Source of the DNA: Cenarchaeum sp.
GTDB taxonomy: Archaea > Thermoproteota > Nitrososphaeria > Nitrososphaerales > Nitrosopumilaceae
NCBI GenBank assembly: GCA_007570915.1
Contig: RKSK01000189.1
Span: 1 to 5,935, forward strand
Length of the DNA stretch: 5,935 bases
Direction: 5' to 3'
Shown here: in pieces, positions 3,201-5,935 of the stretch
Layout: every line of letters starts with the position of its first letter
Position numbering within the stretch: position 1 is the stretch's first letter
Notes under the pieces: generated by a model
Told to the model about the DNA's origin: nothing
Seen by the model: the letters and a program-made list of their open reading frames with translations, nothing else
Databases searched by the model: none
Position numbers and translations under genes: made by a program

Positions 3201-5935
3201 GCGGCCCGCGTGGACAGCGCCCCCAGGCGTTCCGTTCCCGCTCGCAGTGCCGCGCTGTCCGGCGCCCTATATGACACAAACGGCGGCTCGCCCGGGCCGC
3301 CGGTCTCCCCGTGCTCCAACGTGATCGACGCGGTGCCCTGGGGCACAAAGACGCTGCCTTCCCCCATGACGGCCGAGGAGCCGACGCGGGATATGCTGGT
3401 CGCCTCGTCCCCGTCGACATCCCACTCGGAGGCCGAGGTGAACCCGCCGAGCGGCCTCGTAAACTCAACAAGCGTCGAGGACACCGTCAGCGTGCGCGCC
3501 GTGAACGACGGGGGCGTGGCGTCCGCAGCATCCACGGTGGCCGCGTCGAGGACGTTGGGCGAGGAGGCCGTGTCGGTGACGTCCCCCCCGTCGCCGCCGG
3601 GCGCGTACGAGACGGAGACGGCCGAGCGCGGCGGGGCCGGCCCGTGCGCCAGGACAATGGTCCGGCCAGAGTCGTACTGCAGCAGCTCGCTATTATCGAG
3701 GGATGTGATAAGGTGCGCTCCGGTCGGGAACCCTGCCGCGCCCACGCCAAGGCTCCCGCCCGGCGACGCAGACACGGTCCAGTGCGCCGCGCGCAGGCCC
3801 GGCCGGGACGGGTCCGCAAACGTCACGTCCTCGTCAAAGATGACCGCCGTGGCCGTCGGCGTGCGCAGCTCGGCGCGCAGTATCACCGGCTTGTCGGCGT
3901 CGTCATAGGTCACCGGCACCACGATAGTCGGCGAGCCGCCCGCGCCGCCGTCAGAAAAGCGCGCCCCTCGCGTGTCCGTCACAGACGACGGCACGCGGAT
4001 CTCGTATTCCGTGCCGTCGACGGGGTCTCCCGCAGTGCGCAGGAACACGTTTGTCGAGCCGCGCTTGTACTCCACGTCCGTCCTCCCCAGCCCGGCCACT
4101 GCAATGCCGTCCACGGTATCCGGGTCAAGCGGCTCGCTGACGCCCAGGCGCAGCGAGTTGCGCCCCGTAAACTCTGCGTCAAGCGCCACAGGCGCGCCCG
4201 AGTACTCCACCGTCACGGTCGCCCGGTCCGACGTGCGGATCCCGTCAGAGACGGGCGGCACCGTGACCCTGTACCGCGCGCCCTCCAGGAGCTCGTGGTC
4301 CCCGAGGCCGAGGTCTACCCTGCTGGGCCCCCCTCCCCCGCCTAGCTCGTTGTAGGATACGGTGATCTCAAGGTCTTCTGGCGCGCCGACGCGCCTCACC
4401 TCAAACCCCGACGTGGGCTCGGGCGAGAGCCCCTCGTCAAAGAGGACGCGTATGCTGTCCGGATCCCCAGGGATCGCCCAGGCCAGGATCACGGAGGGGG
4501 GGTCGGTGTCTGGCGGCGCCGTGTGCAGCACGTCGAGCGTCGCAAAAATGCTGGCAGGAGACGGGGCGATGAACCGCGTTCCCGCATAGTCGTGGATGCC
4601 CTGCCGGAGGGTAACGGCGTAGGTGTTCCCGTAAGCTGCGGGGAGCTCGGTGAGCAGCGTCACCGAGAGTGACCGCGGGGCGTATTCCTGCGTCACTGCC
4701 CCCAGCCCGGAGACGGTCACAAGCGCCGCAGACGCGGGGTCGATCGGGCGGTTTAGGCGCACCTCCAGCTCCCAGGGCGAGACAAACTCCGCGGACACGA
4801 TGGCGAGCGAGGGGGACGGCGACGCGGTCGCCGTGGCCGACAGCGGCCCCGCGGACTCCGCGCCGCTCTCCCCCCTGATCCGGCTGCCGGACGTCGCAGT
4901 GTACTCTACGCCGGCGCTGAGTTCGGCGACGAGCAGGTCAATCCGGAGCGAGCCCGGATTGTAGACGAACTGGGCCTCCTGCGCGGATGATGACATGCCC
5001 GGTTGGGATATGCTGAACGTGGCTGCGTCCGCAGACGCCTGGTCCAGCGGCCCTGTAAGGACCATCGTGAAGCGGTTGCGCCCGCTGTCGGCGTACGCGT
5101 ACAGCACGCTCGGGGCGCCCGTGTCCGCGCGCGAGGCCACGAGGTCGGCCCTGGGCAAGAGCGCGCCAGAGTACCCCTCGCCGCCGACTGTGGCCGAGCG
5201 CAGGTCATAGGTGTTGCTCTCGCTGGGCGGGTCGCCGAGCGACGCGGTGGCCGTGAGGCCGGGCGGAATGACCACCTGGTGCCCTGCGGCAGCCGCGGCG
5301 GGCCTTGAGGAGTGGAGCGTCACCTCGCGCGAGCCGCGCTCATACTCTACGACTGTGTCGCCAAGCGTAGGCGAGAGGCCGATCGTGGTGGCCCCGCGGA
5401 ACCCCAGGGTTCCGCGGGTCATTTTTGCCGGGTTGGGATCCACCGTGGCCCCTGTGTCCACAAACGGCAGCAGGCCGCCCGAGCGCTCCAGGGGCCGGTC
5501 AAGCGAGAGGCGCACCGTGCGCGCGTCGACAAACCTGGCCCCCTCCACGGACGGGTTGCCCCCAAATTCCGTGCGGCCCCCCGCTGCAGACGCCCCTCGC
5601 CCCTCGAGCGGGGCCTCGCCCGCCAGCCCAGCGTCGCCCGTCGCGGGCATGTGCCTGACGTCAAGCGCAGTCGCCCCCTGTGGCGCCGGGTCCGCCGTGT
5701 GAAGGACGATTCGCGCGGCCTTGTCCGTGAGCGTTAGGTCCGTGCCTGGCGAGGAGCCTGCGGACAGGGCGGTCACCATTGCCGTGCCAACTTGCGTCCC
5801 CCCATTATAGAACCCCAGCTCCCACTCACTGGCCGCCGTGGATCCCGCTACGCCCTGCGAGAAGTCTATTGCCAGCTCGGTTCCCGAGGCAAGCGGCCTG
5901 ATCGATGCCGGGTCGACGGAAAACGTCGGCGCCGC
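233..5935 (-). CDS. Giant multi-domain Ig-like/SwmB-like repeat protein, probable secreted or cell-surface protein (5' end outside window)
   Basis: The frame is open from the right edge (first codon 5935-5933) to a TAG at 235-233, giving 1,900 residues. The first in-window ATG (5779) is not a credible start: the 52 codons before it encode the front of a repeat, including its diagnostic A-S-E-W (Trp at residue 38, counted from the window edge). The protein is 17 successive beta-rich modules listed separately below. Family B modules carry F-S-E-P-L-D-like starts and V-T-D-A-N-G-like ends, as in bacterial Ig-like (Big_5-type) domains. Family A resembles SwmB-type repeats. There is no Cys and only 12 Lys; in residues 53-352 I count 31 Asp/Glu against 23 Lys/Arg. 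These traits suit an extracellular structural or adhesive protein. I see no catalytic motif, coiled coil or membrane segment. Any signal peptide, promoter or N-terminal anchor is off-window. The C terminus stops right after the last predicted strand (V-V-E-Y-A-R-R-P). Ligand and exact function are unknown. Confidence 0.93.
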   Translation of the reverse strand, partial: AAPTFSVDPASIRPLASGTELAIDFSQGVAGSTAASEWELGFYNGGTQVGTAMVTALSAGSSPGTDLTLTDKAARIVLHTADPAPQGATALDVRHMPATGDAGLAGEAPLEGRGASAAGGRTEFGGNPSVEGARFVDARTVRLSLDRPLERSGGLLPFVDTGATVDPNPAKMTRGTLGFRGATTIGLSPTLGDTVVEYERGSREVTLHSSRPAAAAAGHQVVIPPGLTATASLGDPPSESNTYDLRSATVGGEGYSGALLPRADLVASRADTGAPSVLYAYADSGRNRFTMVLTGPLDQASADAATFSISQPGMSSSAQEAQFVYNPGSLRIDLLVAELSAGVEYTATSGSRIRGESGAESAGPLSATATASPSPSLAIVSAEFVSPWELEVRLNRPIDPASAALVTVSGLGAVTQEYAPRSLSVTLLTELPAAYGNTYAVTLRQGIHDYAGTRFIAPSPASIFATLDVLHTAPPDTDPPSVILAWAIPGDPDSIRVLFDEGLSPEPTSGFEVRRVGAPEDLEITVSYNELGGGGGPSRVDLGLGDHELLEGARYRVTVPPVSDGIRTSDRATVTVEYSGAPVALDAEFTGRNSLRLGVSEPLDPDTVDGIAVAGLGRTDVEYKRGSTNVFLRTAGDPVDGTEYEIRVPSSVTDTRGARFSDGGAGGSPTIVVPVTYDDADKPVILRAELRTPTATAVIFDEDVTFADPSRPGLRAAHWTVSASPGGSLGVGAAGFPTGAHLITSLDNSELLQYDSGRTIVLAHGPAPPRSAVSVSYAPGGDGGDVTDTASSPNVLDAATVDAADATPPSFTARTLTVSSTLVEFTRPLGGFTSASEWDVDGDEATSISRVGSSAVMGEGSVFVPQGTASITLEHGETGGPGEPPFVSYRAPDSAALRAGTERLGALSTRAADGIAPAARAEFAGRQVILLAFTEPLDTATVAAGAFSVTAAGGGANLLAAQNAVTHHAGSPVVVLRLGANAAQSEHTVTVAPSVTDANGVAYAAPGSPITATPPQGTPPEPFTARTASRSQTTVTFDPAVSGTTSASEWTVDGLRASGIVTESDGSSMVAPSAMLADGTTSIKLTHRPLGSTAATPAVSYAPGPSPLEAGDAPLAAHTAIATDGAGPAEVSTRTASRTTTEVTFSEPVRFRGDDASDRAGKWDVTDGSSLAVGTVEIKSDTQDTTITITHARNSGPAARPSVSYTAAGDGSLEDAGGNGAVYAAASAPETATDGVQPSAFVQIVPDTVRTPTYAIHVWLDEEVVGWESLPRYLVPFSVDPMRPAYLDMPGLALAAEDGSDVPVYLRQVDDSTATPVESRPQTELETAPKGRLQMFTYEDLVDGATYTLTIPPTLTDTAGNAFEATLKLTHGSDMAGPMLERAAFTGPRSLYAEFDEPLKGSTVIPGSFTVKAEGARANLLSSVGAYVQHSRRVTMELNADAAEDTTYRVAATTDLQDARGNAHAPGDPATATYDTTPPTASKAAFVDRYTLEVTVSEPLDVETVRSIRATGPGFGIFDIEYEEDSTTVTLNTLSLGTSGQITYPEARVTIPATVTDANGVAFEPTTLFTAHGDMMAPVPHTAVATSPTSTLVLFDPVTDRIRLGNGATMAERAAHWTVADTRGTPSTSDDTPLTVTDARVASDWHAILLSHDPSSGPDAALSVGYVAGADDAGRVRDWADPPNVRNTDAAISRYEDRSSPTARSISLSLLHDNADTDASLPRYANEGDTITATLVLDEPAGANAPTIDMFGTVAGMAASSAGQSPTWTHAATVPSTDAAQGELAFEVRAWDASGNAVTLGPADLPAGRSRITIDTVAPGFAARTAGAGVTVITFSEPVSGLLVASDWEVAGSPASGASASAAAPPSPALLLSGATSAALWHGPLASTSDTPVVEYARRP
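236..484 (-). repeat. Module R17, family A, C-terminal copy
   Basis: Residues 1818-1900. It starts F-A-A-R-T-A, has the 14-residue Trp box ending V-A-S-D-W (Trp 1848), S-A-A-L-W-H and V-V-E-Y-A, then three residues and the stop. It lacks the roughly 20-residue linker that follows other A modules, so the protein ends at the module boundary. Confidence 0.75.
485..844 (-). repeat. Module R16, single Ig-like domain of a third kind
   Basis: Residues 1698-1817. It fits neither A nor B. I-S-L-S-L-L-H then D-N-A-D-T-D-A-S at 1713-1720 precedes E-G-D-T-I-T-A-T-L-V-L-D-E-P. G-E-L-A-F-E-V-R-A-W-D-A-S-G-N-A-V and I-T-I-D-T-V-A-P close it. From memory this is the widespread 'N-N-A-D-T ... V-G-D-T-I-T ... 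F-T-D-L-A-G-N' type of bacterial Ig-like repeat. The acidic N-terminal loop could bind Ca2+, which is inference. Confidence 0.68.
845..1213 (-). repeat. Module R15, family A' (long-loop variant)
   Basis: Residues 1575-1697. The Phe-to-Trp stretch is 23 residues, ending R-A-A-H-W-T-V (Trp 1617) as in R7. I-L-L-S-H, L-S-V-G-Y-V-A-G and D-P-P-N-V-R-N follow, the last matching S-P-N-V-L-D in R7. Confidence 0.75.
1083..1100. repeat. 18-bp exact direct repeat, copy 1 (partner at 3777-3794)
   Basis: gtccagtgcgccgcgcgc, coding R-A-A-H-W-T in module R15, is identical to 3777-3794 in module R7. Allowing one mismatch, the match extends to 22 bp. Confidence 0.7.
1214..1510 (-). repeat. Module R14, family B (Ig-like), canonical
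   Basis: Residues 1476-1574. T-T-P-P-T precedes L-E-V-T-V-S-E-P-L-D-V-E-T-V. E-Y-E-E-D-S-T-T-V-T-L starts at 1521, and V-T-D-A-N-G-V-A-F at 1555-1563 is nearly identical to that of R9. Confidence 0.78.
1254..1273. repeat. 20-bp exact direct repeat, copy 1 (partner at 2934-2953)
   Basis: acgccgttggcgtcggtcac occurs identically here and at 2934-2953. On the coding strand it encodes the V-T-D-A-N-G-V end motif of modules R14 and R9. Confidence 0.7.
1511..1813 (-). repeat. Module R13, family B (Ig-like), ANLL subtype
   Basis: Residues 1375-1475. It has L-Y-A-E-F-D-E-P-L, S-F-T-V-K-A-E-G, A-N-L-L at 1418-1421, T-T-Y-R-V-A and L-Q-D-A-R-G-N-A-H at 1456-1464. Confidence 0.78.
1814..2227 (-). repeat. 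Module R12, family B (Ig-like) with about 35 extra residues
   Basis: Residues 1237-1374. I-H-V-W-L-D-E-E-V aligns with the F-S-E-P-L start. G-A-T-Y-T-L-T-I-P and L-T-D-T-A-G-N-A-F at 1355-1363 close the module. It is about 138 residues long. The extra length lies in a polar middle segment rich in Asp, Glu, Thr and Pro. Confidence 0.7.
2228..2554 (-). repeat. Module R11, family A' (long-loop variant)
   Basis: Residues 1128-1236. It starts S-T-R-T-A-S-R-T like R10. The Phe-to-Trp stretch is 19 residues, with a charged D-D-A-S-D-R loop before G-K-W-D-V (Trp 1163). I-T-I-T-H and P-S-V-S-Y-T-A-A-G-D follow. Confidence 0.75.
2555..2881 (-). repeat. Module R10, family A, best-formed copy
   Basis: Residues 1019-1127. 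It reads F-T-A-R-T-A-S then T-T-V-T-F, with the Trp box ending T-S-A-S-E-W (Trp 1050) followed by T-V-D-G, G-T-T-S-I-K-L-T-H and P-A-V-S-Y-A-P-G. The tail ends A-T-D-G, the usual hand-over to the next module. Confidence 0.8.
2882..3190 (-). repeat. Module R9, family B (Ig-like), ANLL subtype
   Basis: Residues 916-1018. It has L-L-A-F-T-E-P-L-D-T-A-T-V, the A-N-L-L motif at 956-959, H-T-V-T-V-A-P and V-T-D-A-N-G-V-A-Y at 995-1003. It pairs by eye with R13, which shares A-N-L-L at the same relative position. Confidence 0.78.
2934..2953. repeat. 20-bp exact direct repeat, copy 2 (partner at 1254-1273)
   Basis: Second copy, in module R9. The two copies are 1,680 bp apart, and synonymous positions are identical across the whole 20 bp. 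Confidence 0.7.
3191..3517 (-). repeat. Module R8, family A
   Basis: Residues 807-915. It starts P-P-S-F-T-A-R-T, has the 14-residue Trp box ending S-A-S-E-W (Trp 838), then an acidic D-V-D-G-D-E loop at 839-844, and I-T-L-E-H with V-S-Y-R-A-P. Confidence 0.75.
3518..3892 (-). repeat. Module R7, family A' (long-loop SwmB-like variant)
   Basis: Residues 682-806. The Phe-to-Trp stretch is 20 residues instead of 14 and ends R-A-A-H-W-T-V (Trp 719). I-V-L-A-H, V-S-V-S-Y-A-P-G and a tail with S-P-N-V-L-D-A-A follow. The closest relative by eye is R15. Confidence 0.72.
3777..3794. repeat. 18-bp exact direct repeat, copy 2 (partner at 1083-1100)
   Basis: Second copy, in module R7. It supports R7 and R15 being closer relatives of each other than of the short A modules. 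Confidence 0.7.
3893..4195 (-). repeat. Module R6, family B (Ig-like), canonical
   Basis: Residues 581-681. It contains L-R-L-G-V-S-E-P-L-D-P-D-T-V, E-Y-K-R-G-S-T-N-V-F-L from 622, E-Y-E-I-R-V-P and V-T-D-T-R-G-A-R-F at 652-660. This is the last of five consecutive B modules. Confidence 0.75.
4196..4519 (-). repeat. Module R5, family B (Ig-like) with a five-Gly loop
   Basis: Residues 473-580. T-D-P-P-S-V leads into I-R-V-L-F-D-E-G-L, and L-E-G-A-R-Y-R-V-T-V-P is the Y-x-V-T-V strand. A run of five glycines lies at residues 532-536, encoded by the C6-T-C5 tract at 4328-4339 (plus strand). Confidence 0.65.
4520..4819 (-). repeat. Module R4, family B (Ig-like)
   Basis: Residues 373-472. It has L-E-V-R-L-N-R-P-I-D-P-A-S, then E-Y-A-P-R-S-L-S-V-T-L at 417-427, Y-G-N-T-Y-A-V-T-L, and I-H-D-Y-A-G-T-R-F at 447-455 as the terminal motif. 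Confidence 0.7.
4820..5119 (-). repeat. Module R3, family B (Ig-like), divergent
   Basis: Residues 273-372. R-F-T-M-V-L-T-G-P-L-D aligns with the F-S-E-P-L-D start, and L-S-A-G-V-E-Y-T-A-T with the A-x-x-T-T-Y-x-V strand. The D-A-x-G end is replaced by a Gly/Ser-rich stretch. Confidence 0.6.
5120..5557 (-). repeat. Module R2, family B (Ig-like), divergent
   Basis: Residues 127-272. It starts A-R-F-V-D-A-R-T-V-R and has the family signature E-Y-E-R-G-S-R-E-V-T-L at 197-207. The usual V-T-D-A-N-G end is degenerate (L-T-A-T-A-S-L-G-D). At 146 residues it is the longest module, with an insertion that includes the segment encoded by the inverted repeat at 5393-5418. Confidence 0.6.
5393..5418. 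repeat. Perfect inverted repeat, 12-bp arms, 2-nt spacer, inside the giant gene
   Basis: The arm cccgcggaaccc (5393-5404) and its exact complement gggttccgcggg (5407-5418) flank the dinucleotide ca. It lies within module R2 and encodes part of T-R-G-T-L-G-F-R-G-A. In RNA or extruded DNA it would form a strong GC hairpin. Confidence 0.75.
5558..5935 (-). repeat. Module R1, family A (front possibly cut by window edge)
   Basis: Residues 1-126 of the visible protein. It carries the 14-residue Trp box F-S-Q-G-V-A-G-S-T-A-A-S-E-W at 25-38, then I-V-L-H-T around 76-80, the counterpart of I-K-L-T-H in R10. A Gly/Ala-rich linker of about 30 residues follows. Confidence 0.7.

Noticed and set aside
3583..3589. 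C7 tract here and G7 tract at 4496-4502 as phase-variation switches
   Set aside because: One or two 7-bp G/C homopolymers are expected by chance in a 5.9-kb window of this composition, and they simply encode Gly-Gly and Pro-Pro.
1998..3908. A 636-codon open frame on the plus strand, with others of about 400 codons at 8-1321 and 264-1469
   Set aside because: They lie exactly antisense to the repeat gene. Their residues are what the complement of a GC-rich, Thr/Ser/Ala/Val-rich gene would give, no domain is recognisable, and stop-free antisense frames are expected at this GC content.
4328..4339. C6-T-C5 tract as a G-quadruplex on the coding strand
   Set aside because: There are only two G-runs and no third and fourth run at suitable spacing; it encodes a five-Gly loop.
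5777..5779. ATG as the start of the giant protein
   Set aside because: The frame stays open for 52 codons upstream to the window edge, and those codons encode the front half of a family A module with its Trp box.
233..5935. Regularly spaced repeats as a CRISPR array
   Set aside because: The periodicity is about 300 bp and is at the protein level in one continuous reading frame, with no short identical repeats and spacers.

Overview
This window is almost entirely one very large, incomplete gene on the minus strand, followed on the same strand by the first 60 codons of a second gene. Base composition is GC-rich (about two thirds G+C on the lines I counted). The best taxonomic clue is the second gene. 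Its 60 visible residues read like the small OB-fold single-stranded-DNA-binding (RPA-like) proteins of ammonia-oxidising Thaumarchaeota/Nitrososphaerota. It has an archaeal-type TATA box placed for a leaderless transcript. The large gene uses ATA for Ile and TTT for Phe in places despite the high GC, which fits a high-GC thaumarchaeon of the Cenarchaeum kind. That assignment is inference, not proof.

Layout, in minus-strand reading order. Positions 5935 to 233 hold the 3' 1,900 codons of a giant secreted or cell-surface protein whose start lies beyond the right edge. The visible protein is a string of 17 beta-sandwich-like modules of about 83-146 residues each. Two families are interleaved. 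Family A resembles SwmB-type repeats and has an invariant Trp box; a long-loop variant is called A'. Family B resembles the bacterial Ig-like 'Big_5' type, with FSEPLD-like starts and VTDANG-like ends. One module of a third Ig-like kind sits next to last. From N to C the order is A-B-B-B-B-B-A'-A-B-A-A'-B-B-B-A'-X-A. There is no cysteine in the 1,900 residues and only 12 lysines. No C-terminal membrane anchor is visible.

Positions 232 to 181 are a 52-bp intergenic gap with a 12-bp GC palindrome and a TTATAA box. Positions 180 to 1 hold the start of the OB-fold gene, which runs off the left edge.

The two genes share a strand but nothing suggests a shared function: one is an exported structural or adhesive protein, the other a DNA-binding protein with its own promoter. 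I saw no RNA genes, mobile elements or CRISPR arrays. The long plus-strand open frames are antisense shadows of the big gene. I found no clearly new biological system. The points of interest are the module grammar, the diagnostic Trp box, local DNA repeats and a perfect 12-bp-arm hairpin inside the giant gene.
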